NCBI GenBank assembly: GCA_902803695.1
Contig: CADCQX010000143.1
Location: 1-7,068, forward strand
Source: Oscillospiraceae bacterium
GTDB taxonomy: Bacteria > Bacillota > Clostridia > Saccharofermentanales > Saccharofermentanaceae
Direction: 5' to 3'
DNA: 7,068 nt
Under the pieces are notes generated by a model, which saw nothing but the letters and a program-made list of their open reading frames with translations, ran no database searches and had not been told where the DNA came from. Position numbers and translations under genes: made by a program. Positions 1 to 6,518 of the stretch are shown in pieces (position 1 is the stretch's first letter; every line of letters begins with the position of its first letter).

Positions 1-246
1 ATCGTCATCATCATAAAAAGGCGATAGATTAGATCCGTAAGATTCATAATCATACATAGGACCTTCTCCACTGATCGTGAGTTTACCCGTATCGTCGAGC
101 TCATATGAGACCTTGTCACCGCAAGAACCACTGGCGACTACTCCTGCATTTACGGTTTTCGCGAATGGTGGGAACAATACCACACTCAGTAACATGGAAA
201 GTATGATAACTGCACTTAGCAACACTTTCCCTCTTTGAATCTTCAT
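1..246 (-). CDS. Secreted/surface protein, N-terminal part (runs off left edge)
   Basis: This is an open frame of 82 codons without a stop that continues past the left edge, so the C-terminus is not visible. The ATG at 246-244 is preceded by GGAGG (minus strand, 259-255) at good spacing. The first ~34 residues form a typical signal peptide: a short basic start (MKIQRGK), a long hydrophobic core (about 8-28) and a likely cleavage after V-N-A (residue 34). The mature part begins with SGSCGDKVSYELDDTGKL followed by TISGEGPMYDY (about 39-67). I recognise this as the short SGxCG...L...GxLxIsGxGxMxdY motif that often precedes or lies between leucine-rich-repeat segments in clostridial extracellular proteins. 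The visible end is Asp-rich. Its full domain make-up, any sorting signal and its function cannot be judged from this fragment. The reading frame and export are well supported; the family link is recalled, not tested. Confidence 0.8.
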   Translation of the reverse strand, partial: MKIQRGKVLLSAVIILSMLLSVVLFPPFAKTVNAGVVASGSCGDKVSYELDDTGKLTISGEGPMYDYESYGSNLSPFYDDDD

Positions 247-289
247 CAATAATACCTCCAAATTCTTATTAATTCACAGTTTGTTTCTA

Positions 290-330
290 AACAACAAAAG
301 ACGTGGCTACCCAACACAAACGGGTACCAC
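290..330 (-). terminator. Terminator-like hairpin in leader of the left-edge gene
   Basis: On the minus strand, GTGGTACCC (330-322) can pair with GGGTAGCCAC (312-303). This gives a 9-bp stem with one bulged G and a 9-nt loop. It is followed at once by the U-rich run CTTTTGTTGTTT (about 301-290). That is the shape of an intrinsic terminator reading leftward, yet it lies about 45 nt upstream of the RBS of the secreted protein gene and about 360 nt past the purA stop. It could be an attenuator for the left gene or a back-up terminator for purA. The hairpin is seen directly; its role is inference. Confidence 0.45.
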
Positions 331-498
331 ATCCTTAGATCATTTCGGGATGATATGATATCTGATTGCGGCATAATCATCCTGCCTAATTGCCTCGAAG
401 ATTATCGGAATCCTTATCACAGCTTTAAACTCCCTGATTTAATAACTTTCGGGTAAGATACATTTACCTTCAATTTATAAATATATTTTGTCACTATC

Positions 499-512
499 TG
501 TATTTTAATACA
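499..512. repeat. TGTATT-N2-AATACA inverted repeat, possible operator
   Basis: A perfect 6-bp dyad with a 2-bp AT spacer lies in the AT-rich part of the purA-to-left-gene gap, about 250 nt upstream of the left gene's start. Its size and symmetry would suit a dimeric repressor site. In AT-rich DNA such a dyad can also arise by chance, and no promoter elements next to it are convincing. Confidence 0.2.
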
Positions 513-613
513 ACCTCGTTATGAAAGTTATGGAAAGAATATAAAATGGAGATCCCGCCTGACGCATCCTTTTATTGCTTATTGTCTTCGTGAGTTTTAC
601 CAAGGAAACAAAT

Positions 614-645
614 AACCCCCGGAGTCGAAAAAACTTCTGGGGGTT
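614..645 (-). terminator. Intrinsic terminator downstream of purA
   Basis: A 7-bp perfect stem (AACCCCC at 614-620 with GGGGGTT at 639-645) is extended by an imperfect inner stem around a T-rich loop (minus-strand sense). The minus-strand RNA continues into UUAUUUGUUU, a moderate U-tract. It lies 46 nt beyond the purA stop. A smaller hairpin (AGCC/GGCT, about 663-675) sits between the stop and this element, without a U-run of its own. No plus-strand gene ends here, so it serves purA. Confidence 0.75.
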
Positions 646-690
646 TGTGTTCTGTTTTTGACAGCCTTTTCGGCTTGTTGAAAAAAGTTT

Positions 691-1962
691 TTATCTGTAA
701 ATGATCTCGTTTCTCTTAGGTCCTGTGGAGACGATGGAGATGTGAACTCCGAGTTCCTTCTCAACGAAGAGGACATAGTCCTGTGCTTCCTTAGGAAGCT
801 TATCAAACTCAGTGATTCCTCTGATGTCACACTTCCAACCTGGGAGCTTTGTGAGAACCGGCTTAGCAGAATCAAGCTTTGTAGGATTCGGGAAATCCTT
901 TGTCTCAACACCGTCTACGATGTAGCCTGTGCAGACAGGGATCTCATCGAGGTAACCGAGGCAGTCGATAGCCGTGAAAGCAACCTCAGTAGCACCCTGG
1001 ACCTGGCAGCCGTAACGTGAAGCTACGCAGTCGAACCAACCCATACGACGTGGACGGCCTGTTGTAGCACCGTACTCACCTGCGTCACCGCCGCGCTTAC
1101 GGAGCTCGTCAGCCTCATCGCCGAAGATCTCGCTTACAAAAGCACCTGCACCTACTGCAGAGGAGTAAGCCTTAACAACTGTAACAACATCCTTGATCTC
1201 ATACGGCGGGATACCTGCGCCGACTGCGCCGTAACCTGCGAGAGTGGATGAAGATGTAACCATAGGATAGATTCCGAGGTCAGGATCCTTCATGGAACCG
1301 AGCTGACCTTCAAGAAGGATCTTCTTGCCGGACTTGATGGCATCGTGCAAATAGCTCTGTGTATTGCATACATAAGGAGCAACGATGTCAGCCCACTTGG
1401 ATACTTCCTCGAAAAGTACATTTGCATCGATCGGATCTTTCTTATAAAGGTGAACGATGAGGGCATTCTTGATCTCGAGAACACGCTCGATCTTTTCCTT
1501 AAGAGCTTCCTTGTTGAAGAGCTCGCCTACCTGGAAACCGATCTTTGCATATTTATCAGAGTAGAAAGGAGCGATACCGGACTTTGTTGAACCGAAAGCC
1601 TTGCCGCCGAGTCTTTCTTCCTCATACTGATCGAAAAGGATGTGGTATGGCATTACGATCTGAGCTCTGTCGGAAACCTTGATCTGTGGCTCGATTCCGC
1701 GCTCCTTGAGGGAGTTGAGCTCTTCGATGAACTTAGGAATGTTGAATGCAACGCCGTTACCGATTATGTTCACGATGTTCTTATGGCAAACACCTGACGG
1801 CATCAAGTGAAGTGCGAATTTACCGTACTCATTGATGATCGTATGTCCTGCATTGGCACCGCCCTGAAAACGGATAACAATGTCTGATTCAGAAGCCAAA
1901 AGGTCTGTGATCTTTCCCTTACCTTCGTCACCCCAATTAGCTCCAACGATAGCTTTAACCAT
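691..1962 (-). CDS. purA: Adenylosuccinate synthetase
   Basis: PurA couples IMP and L-aspartate with GTP hydrolysis to make adenylosuccinate, the first committed step from IMP to AMP, in the cytosol. The 423-aa product is close to the usual ~430. The GTP loop WGDEGKGK spans residues 10-17, with D12 matching the catalytic Asp13 of E. coli PurA. GANAGHT at 35-41 holds H40, matching catalytic His41. The aspartate/phosphate loop GATTGRPRR is at 298-306 and the base-binding STGPKRNE is near 412-419. Two internal motifs differ from the E. coli type: GSTKSGIAPFYSDK (124-137) replaces the TTGRGIGPAYxDK stretch, and EGQLGSMKDPDLGIYP (218-233) replaces EGAQGxxLDxDxGTYP. I believe this marks a variant lineage found in clostridia rather than loss of function, since all chemistry residues remain. 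The ATG start has GGAGG at 1972-1968. The gene has its own promoter and terminator, so it can be expressed alone. Confidence 0.96.
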   Translation of the reverse strand: MVKAIVGANWGDEGKGKITDLLASESDIVIRFQGGANAGHTIINEYGKFALHLMPSGVCHKNIVNIIGNGVAFNIPKFIEELNSLKERGIEPQIKVSDRAQIVMPYHILFDQYEEERLGGKAFGSTKSGIAPFYSDKYAKIGFQVGELFNKEALKEKIERVLEIKNALIVHLYKKDPIDANVLFEEVSKWADIVAPYVCNTQSYLHDAIKSGKKILLEGQLGSMKDPDLGIYPMVTSSSTLAGYGAVGAGIPPYEIKDVVTVVKAYSSAVGAGAFVSEIFGDEADELRKRGGDAGEYGATTGRPRRMGWFDCVASRYGCQVQGATEVAFTAIDCLGYLDEIPVCTGYIVDGVETKDFPNPTKLDSAKPVLTKLPGWKCDIRGITEFDKLPKEAQDYVLFVEKELGVHISIVSTGPKRNEIIYR

Positions 1963-2012
1963 AAAAACCTCCAGTTGATGTTTATATTATGTGTTTCAAA
2001 CCAAACGTCCGA

Positions 2013-2041
2013 ATTATAATACATATATAAAAGGATTTCAA
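2013..2041 (-). promoter_or_regulatory. Sigma-A-type promoter for purA
   Basis: Reading on the minus strand, TTGAAA (2041-2036) is followed by exactly 17 bases and then TATAAT (2018-2013), an almost consensus housekeeping promoter. Transcription should start near 2006, giving a leader of about 43 nt that ends in the purA GGAGG. The leader is too short for a purine riboswitch of usual size. The match of both boxes and spacing is seen directly; activity is inferred. Confidence 0.8.
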
Positions 2042-2080
2042 TTTAATAAAGTGCCACAATAATTGCCGATTTTTGCCCGC

Positions 2081-2827
2081 TTAGCCGTTTAAGTATTCCA
2101 AAGCCTTGTTAAGAGCCAGATCCTCGATCTCGCTTGACAGTTCAGGAAGGACATAATCTTCCCCGTACTTGTTCTTGAGAGCTGTCTCAAGGAGAAGATC
2201 AGTTACGGCAGCATTTTTCGGAAGGAAGCTTCCGTGGGAATATGTACAGAAACAGTTCTTGTATCTTGCACCTTCGAAGCCGTCCTCACCGTTATTTCCG
2301 GCACCTTTGATGACTTTCATGAATGGCTTTACCGAAGGACCCAGATGAGTCCTTCCGCTGTGGTTCTCAAAACCTGCAACCTTTACGGTCTTACCTGAAG
2401 GAAGCTCGATCTCGTAGATCGTATCCTGGATAAATCTTTCCTTCTTGCCTTCAGTGTAGATATCTATGGCGCCCAGGCACTCCAGCTTGTTGCCGTCATG
2501 CTCCAGGTAGTATTTTCCCAGCATCTGATAACCGCCGCAGATACAAAGGAAGACCTTGCCGTCCTCGATCATGTTCTTGATGATCGGGCCTTTGACGTGG
2601 ACGAGGTCGTCCTTGAGGATATTCTGCTCGTTATCCTGACCGCCTCCGAGGAAAGCGATGTCGATCTCGGAAGGGTTCAGTTCGTCTCCTATGGAGATCT
2701 CCTTTATCGTGACGTCAATACCGCGGCGGACTGCTCTGGTATAGAGCGCGAGGACGTTTCCCCTGTCACCGTAGAGGTTCAGAAGGTCAGGATAAAAATG
2801 TCCGATCGTTAAATTTATCTCACTCAT
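2081..2827 (-). CDS. gatD: Lipid II isoglutaminyl synthase, glutaminase subunit GatD
   Basis: GatD is the class I (CobB/CobQ-like) glutamine amidotransferase that frees ammonia from glutamine for MurT, which amidates the alpha-carboxyl of D-Glu in lipid II. This occurs in the cytoplasm near the membrane. From the ATG at 2827 the protein has 248 residues. The conserved opening IGHFYPDLLNLYGDRGN is at 8-24 and GGGQDNEQ at 61-68. The nucleophile-elbow motif CICGGYQMLG has Cys97 as the likely nucleophile, GFENHSGRTHLG lies at 152-163, and the SHGSFLPKN motif carries the catalytic His (about 198). The third triad residue is thought to come from MurT. I prefer this ATG because a GTGAGG Shine-Dalgarno lies just upstream at good spacing. 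A GTG at 2839-2837, overlapping the murT stop by 4 nt, would add four residues (MRTG) but has a weak RBS. The gene follows murT directly, the usual order. Confidence 0.93.
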   Translation of the reverse strand: MSEINLTIGHFYPDLLNLYGDRGNVLALYTRAVRRGIDVTIKEISIGDELNPSEIDIAFLGGGQDNEQNILKDDLVHVKGPIIKNMIEDGKVFLCICGGYQMLGKYYLEHDGNKLECLGAIDIYTEGKKERFIQDTIYEIELPSGKTVKVAGFENHSGRTHLGPSVKPFMKVIKGAGNNGEDGFEGARYKNCFCTYSHGSFLPKNAAVTDLLLETALKNKYGEDYVLPELSSEIEDLALNKALEYLNG

Positions 2828-2835
2828 ACCCGTCC

Positions 2836-4260
2836 TCACTTCCAGAAATCCTTGATGCCGAGCTCACTTACGAGCCTGCCGCGAAGGTCCAGCATTGCGG
2901 TATAGTTCGGCAGAACATATACGCAGCCGCCTTCTTCGCACTCTTCGACTGCTTTTTTAAGGAGCTTGACTGCATCCGCCATCGGTGCACATTCAAGGTC
3001 TTTTTGATCCTTGCCGCTGTAGTTCACGCGAAGGAGCATGTCACCGTATCTCTCGCCGGAGACATAGATCTTCTTCGGCAGTTGATCCACTTTACTTTCA
3101 AAATCCACATCCCAGATCCAGGACACATCCTTACCGTCGGCGATGTTGCTGTTCAAAAGGAACATCAGGGACTTGGCGTCGTGTGCTTCCGATACGAAGG
3201 ACAAAGATCTGTCGAGTCCTGCCGGATTCTTGACAAGGAGGATGCAGAGTTTCTTTCCTCCCGAAAGGTCGATCTTCTCCATTCTTCCGAAAGCGGCCTT
3301 TACCTCGGAAGAGGCTTTGCACGCCTTCTTAAACGGCTCTTCCCTGCCCTCGAGTTTTAACATCTCGGTTACCGCAGACACTGCGGCGCAGGTGTTGTAG
3401 AGGTTGTGCATACCCGGGATCTTCAGAGACAGCGTCTCTTTTTCTTCACCCTTTTTTATCTCGAAAACATACCCTTCATCGGAAGGACTGTTCTTTAAGT
3501 CATAGATAACCTCATATGTGGTGGACGGACTTTTAAAGCCGCAGGACGGACAGTAAAAATCGCCAAGATGACTGAAACTTCTGGAATTGTATTCGTACTT
3601 AACTTTGCACTCAGGGCAGTAGACTGCGTCGCTTGAGGCCTTGAGCACGCCTTTTCGAGAAGGATAAGTCTTATTGTTATAGGTCATGGATTCCTTGCTC
3701 ATGCCGAAGAAAAGGCTCCTGTCTTCCCTGCCCCTGCCGAGAGCCGCGACCAGCGAATCGTCGCTGTTTAAGATAAGCTTCGCGGAAGTCTTGTCGATAC
3801 CTGAAGCAATGAAGTCCCTGGTGTGGGTAAGCTCGCCGTAGCGGTCCAGCTGATCCCTGAAAAGATTGGTAACAACGGATATCTTCGGCTTCAGGGAACC
3901 CGCGATCTTTGCAAAAGCTGCCTCGTCTGTCTCGAGGACGTAGATCGTCTTCTTGTCGGTCTTCGGCTTCTCGCAGATAAGAGTCGTCGCGATGCCTGAA
4001 GCGAGGTTTGCTCCGGAAATGTTGTTGATGACTTCGTAATCCCCGAAAGAAGCGATCATCTCGGAGATCATATGGGAAGTGGTGGTCTTTCCGTTGGTAC
4101 CGGTAACCGTGATGATAAATTTGCCTTCGGCCGCTTTTTTTATGGCGTCAGGATCGAACTTGAGGGCTGTCTTGCCGGGAAGCGTCGTAGCACCTCTTCC
4201 TATCAGCCTTAAACCCAGTTTCACGGTCTTTGCCGCGAGCTTTGAAATTCCGAATCTCAT
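2836..4260 (-). CDS. murT: Lipid II isoglutaminyl synthase, Mur ligase-like subunit MurT
   Basis: MurT is the ATP-using partner of GatD: it activates the D-Glu alpha-carboxyl of lipid II and attaches ammonia, giving D-isoglutamine in the stem peptide. The 474-aa protein shows the Mur ligase P-loop TGTNGKTTT at 53-61, the family stretch NLFRDQLDRYGE at 132-143 and the Mur ligase motif GMHNLYN at 283-289. A four-Cys zinc ribbon (C215, C218, C237, C240 in CPEC...CPSC) sits inside the central domain, as in MurT proteins. The C-terminal DUF1727 region includes KNPAG (344-348) and DGKDVSWIWDVDFE (375-388), which offers Asp residues able to complete the GatD triad. The ATG at 4260 lies 6 nt after the sortase stop, with GAGG inside the end of sortase as RBS. 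Tight spacing on both sides shows co-transcription with sortase and gatD. Confidence 0.94.
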   Translation of the reverse strand: MRFGISKLAAKTVKLGLRLIGRGATTLPGKTALKFDPDAIKKAAEGKFIITVTGTNGKTTTSHMISEMIASFGDYEVINNISGANLASGIATTLICEKPKTDKKTIYVLETDEAAFAKIAGSLKPKISVVTNLFRDQLDRYGELTHTRDFIASGIDKTSAKLILNSDDSLVAALGRGREDRSLFFGMSKESMTYNNKTYPSRKGVLKASSDAVYCPECKVKYEYNSRSFSHLGDFYCPSCGFKSPSTTYEVIYDLKNSPSDEGYVFEIKKGEEKETLSLKIPGMHNLYNTCAAVSAVTEMLKLEGREEPFKKACKASSEVKAAFGRMEKIDLSGGKKLCILLVKNPAGLDRSLSFVSEAHDAKSLMFLLNSNIADGKDVSWIWDVDFESKVDQLPKKIYVSGERYGDMLLRVNYSGKDQKDLECAPMADAVKLLKKAVEECEEGGCVYVLPNYTAMLDLRGRLVSELGIKDFWK

Positions 4261-4266
4261 TTTATG

Positions 4267-5064
4267 TTAATCCTCGCCCTCCAGGATATGACCTATTACG
4301 AGGATCCTCTTGGTTCCTTCCCCGGTGTAGGTACAGCTTACCAGAGTGATCTGCTTGCCCGTACCGTCGTCACCGTCAACATAATCCTCCAGTTCAGAAG
4401 GATCGACGACTATCGTCTTATCAACTATATAGATATATTCCTTGCCGTCAAGCGTGGTGATCTTGACCTGATCGCCGATCTTAACGTCTATGAGCTTATT
4501 GAAGAACATTCCCTCAACACGCATGTGATGTCCCAGAAGACAGCAGTTTCCCTCTTCTCCCGGAAGCACCGAGGACTGATGATGTCCGATTCCGTACCTT
4601 AGGTCTACTACCGAGTCGTTATCGAAAACAACAAAATGGCAGTCTATGGAATCGATATCGATCATTCCGAGAACGTTGAGCGTTACATTATCAGGCATTT
4701 CAGCCAGTGCAGCTTCGATCTCGGCCTTAATTGCCTCGGCGTCCTCGCCTTCAGCGTAGATATCGTAATCTTCGCCGTTTACCTTGTTGGCGTCCTTCGG
4801 AACAACAAATGTGATCTCCGTAACGTCAGGCTGGATAATAAGCTGCTCAACCTGCTCGATCTGCTGCTCGACCTCTTTTTTACGCATACGGTTCTTGATC
4901 GGGTCGATAAGAAGGAGCACGGCGGCAATGATCGCGAACAGCAGCGCAAGGACCAGGAGGATATTGCTGATCATCCTGTTCTTTTTTCTTCTGGCCTGCC
5001 TGTCGTATTTCTTGCCGTTAGGGTCAACTCCGTAGAGTTTTGTACCGTTAAAGTCCTTGTCCAT
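4267..5064 (-). CDS. Membrane-anchored sortase (class D-like)
   Basis: Sortases are extracytoplasmic cysteine transpeptidases that cut a C-terminal sorting signal and join the protein to cell-wall precursor or pilin. The 265-aa protein has a basic cytosolic N-terminus (about 1-31, with RRKKNR), one membrane segment (about 32-53) and then an outer domain, a type II topology. After a charged linker rich in E and Q (58-75) and an acidic Ala/Glu segment (about 98-122), the sortase fold carries the catalytic His in LLGHHM (H179), the Cys in TLVSC (C244) and the Arg nine residues on (R253). The Cys motif is TLVSC rather than the commoner TLxTC. The class D assignment is by overall look and is not secure. 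The ATG at 5064 has CGGAGA as RBS. It is the first gene of the sortase-murT-gatD unit and is divergent from dnaA. No substrate with a visible sorting signal is in the window. Confidence 0.9.
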   Translation of the reverse strand: MDKDFNGTKLYGVDPNGKKYDRQARRKKNRMISNILLVLALLFAIIAAVLLLIDPIKNRMRKKEVEQQIEQVEQLIIQPDVTEITFVVPKDANKVNGEDYDIYAEGEDAEAIKAEIEAALAEMPDNVTLNVLGMIDIDSIDCHFVVFDNDSVVDLRYGIGHHQSSVLPGEEGNCCLLGHHMRVEGMFFNKLIDVKIGDQVKITTLDGKEYIYIVDKTIVVDPSELEDYVDGDDGTGKQITLVSCTYTGEGTKRILVIGHILEGED

Positions 5065-5108
5065 GTTTATCTCCGAAAAAAACCCGTAAAATTGGAATTT
5101 GTAACATT

Positions 5109-5116
5109 ATTATAAT
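5109..5116. promoter_or_regulatory. Palindromic ATTATAAT in the sortase/dnaA divergent region
   Basis: The 104-nt gap between the sortase and dnaA starts must hold both promoters. ATTATAAT is its own reverse complement, so it gives a perfect TATAAT on both strands (5111-5116 for dnaA, 5114-5109 for sortase). Neither direction has a good -35 hexamer at 17 bases (CATATA on the minus strand, AAAATT on the plus strand). A second dnaA -10 candidate, TATTAT, lies at 5129-5134. No DnaA box is seen in this gap. Confidence 0.4.
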
Positions 5117-5168
5117 GCATTTCTGTGATATTATATGTTTACTTTTCACTTTTTTTGGAGGATGGGTT

Positions 5169-6518
5169 ATGTCAGTTTGGGATAATGCGCTTTCTATATT
5201 GGAATTAGATTCCCGTATCAACAAGGTAGTATTGGACAGCATCCTCAAAAAGATCAAGACAGTCAAAGAAGATGACGGCTTCATCGTTTTATCCTGCCGC
5301 GACGAATATTCCATGAGCATCGCCAAGGAAAAGACCATGACCAATTATATCGAAGGCGCCATCAGGACTGTAACCGATAAGCCTTATAAGGTCAGTTTTG
5401 TTATTGAAGGCGACGAGAAAGCTCTCACTACTTCCACCATTGCAGAACGTAAGGTCCAGGAAAAGACCAGGATCAACAATGTATCCGCTCAGACCAACTT
5501 AAGTGACATGTATACCTTCGAGAACTTCGTCGTCGGTAACTGTAACCGTTTTGCACAGGCTGCCAGCGTAAGAGTTGCAGATAAGCCGGGCCAGACACAG
5601 TACAATCCTCTGTATCTCTGGGGTAACTCCGGTCTTGGTAAGACCCACCTCATGCAGGCCATCGGTAACAGGATCGTTCAAAACTATCCTAATAAACGCG
5701 TTATCTACACAACATGTGAAAACTTTACTAATGAATATATCTCTACGATCAAGAGCAAGGATTACGATTCTTTCAGAAATCTCTACAGAAATGTAGACGT
5801 CCTGATGATCGATGATATCCAGTTCCTTATCGGAAAAGAAGGTGTTCAGGAAGAATTCTTCAATACTTTCGAGAGCCTCATCAATTCCGGCAAGCAGATC
5901 GTAATCACTTCGGATAAAGCACCAAACAACCTGGTATCACTTGATGAGCGTCTCACTTCCCGTTTCCAGAACGGATACACAATGGACGTTCAGCCACCGG
6001 ATTTTGAGACACGTAAGGCAATCCTTATCTCAAAGCTCGAAATAGATTCCATCCAGGTTTCCGATGAAGTCCTTAACTACATCTGCGAAAACGCGACCAG
6101 CAACATTCGTCAGATCAACGGAGCATGCAATATCCTTGCTTCCTTCTTTGCTCTGTCTAATGAAGTCGTTCAGCTTTCACAGGTTGAGTCAATGCTCCAT
6201 AATTTTATCTCGCCTAAAAAAGCCCAGCAGGCTACTCCTGAACTTATCATGTCTATCGTTTCACAGTACTACGGAATTGGCGTTGATAAGATGAAGTCCA
6301 AATTAAGAAGCAAAGAAGTCCTAACTGCAAGAAGTGTTGCTATGTATATGTTAAGAGAACTTCTGGATATGCAGCTTAATAAGATCGGTCAGTTTTTTGG
6401 AGGAAGAGACCATGCTACAGTTATCAATTCACTTAATAAAGTAAGTAATGATGACGATCTTTTGAGAGATATCGAAGAGATCAAGAAAAGTCTCGGTGTT
6501 GAAGGTTATCAACTGTAA
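5169..6518 (+). CDS. dnaA: Chromosomal replication initiator protein DnaA
   Basis: DnaA is the AAA+ ATPase that binds origin boxes, forms a filament and melts oriC. From the ATG at 5169 the protein has 449 aa, normal for the family. Domain I (about 1-80) opens with SVWDNAL, as expected; a short linker domain II follows. Domain III has FENFVVGNCNRFA (117-129), Walker A GNSGLGKT (152-159), Walker B DVLMIDD (210-216) and ERLTSRFQNG (260-269) with the Arg-finger region. Domain IV ends with the box-binding signature GGRDHATV (411-418), where the commoner form is GGRDHTTV. I chose this start because GGAGG (5157-5161) lies 7 nt upstream and domain I begins as usual. An in-frame ATG at 5115 would add 18 residues but lies in the promoter region and has no RBS. 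dnaA is followed by oriC and dnaN; its last codons overlap a DnaA-box-like 9-mer (6506-6514). Confidence 0.98.
   Translation: MSVWDNALSILELDSRINKVVLDSILKKIKTVKEDDGFIVLSCRDEYSMSIAKEKTMTNYIEGAIRTVTDKPYKVSFVIEGDEKALTTSTIAERKVQEKTRINNVSAQTNLSDMYTFENFVVGNCNRFAQAASVRVADKPGQTQYNPLYLWGNSGLGKTHLMQAIGNRIVQNYPNKRVIYTTCENFTNEYISTIKSKDYDSFRNLYRNVDVLMIDDIQFLIGKEGVQEEFFNTFESLINSGKQIVITSDKAPNNLVSLDERLTSRFQNGYTMDVQPPDFETRKAILISKLEIDSIQVSDEVLNYICENATSNIRQINGACNILASFFALSNEVVQLSQVESMLHNFISPKKAQQATPELIMSIVSQYYGIGVDKMKSKLRSKEVLTARSVAMYMLRELLDMQLNKIGQFFGGRDHATVINSLNKVSNDDDLLRDIEEIKKSLGVEGYQL

Larger units (their letters stand above)
247..690. other. 444-base intergenic region without a gene
   Basis: No convincing coding frame is present on either strand. 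The stretch holds the 5' leader of the left-edge secreted protein gene (minus strand) and the end of the purA transcript. Visible structures are a terminator-like hairpin at 303-330, a smaller TTGTTT/AAACAA inverted repeat at 281-294, a long-range GGATGAT/ATCATCC pairing (about 347-383), a GGTAA/TTACC hairpin (about 453-469), a TGTATT-TT-AATACA dyad at 499-512 and the purA terminator at 614-645. I could not match the leader to any riboswitch class I know, and I see no strong -35/-10 pair for the left gene. Confidence 0.6.

Noticed and set aside
331..480. Known riboswitch (c-di-GMP, c-di-AMP, SAM, cobalamin, ZTP) in the left leader
   Set aside because: I compared remembered consensus cores and found none of the conserved blocks; only generic hairpins remain.
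597..911. Minus-strand 104-codon frame across the purA end and terminator
   Set aside because: It overlaps purA in another frame, reads through the terminator hairpin and has no family features.
1963..2080. Purine riboswitch or attenuator in the purA leader
   Set aside because: The leader from the promoter to the start is only about 43 nt and shows no purine aptamer core or terminator hairpin.
2985..3400. Several plus-strand open frames of 80-118 codons opposite murT
   Set aside because: They lie fully antisense to a well-supported Mur ligase gene, overlap one another in different frames and show no recognisable domain or RBS.
4636..5115. Plus-strand 159-codon frame opposite the sortase gene
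   Set aside because: It is the complement of the sortase membrane segment and linker; its composition mirrors that gene and no RBS is seen.
5115..5168. Longer DnaA start at the ATG at 5115, adding 18 residues
   Set aside because: It overlaps the likely -10 region, has no Shine-Dalgarno, and the extension lies outside the normal domain I start, whereas the ATG at 5169 has GGAGG 7 nt upstream.
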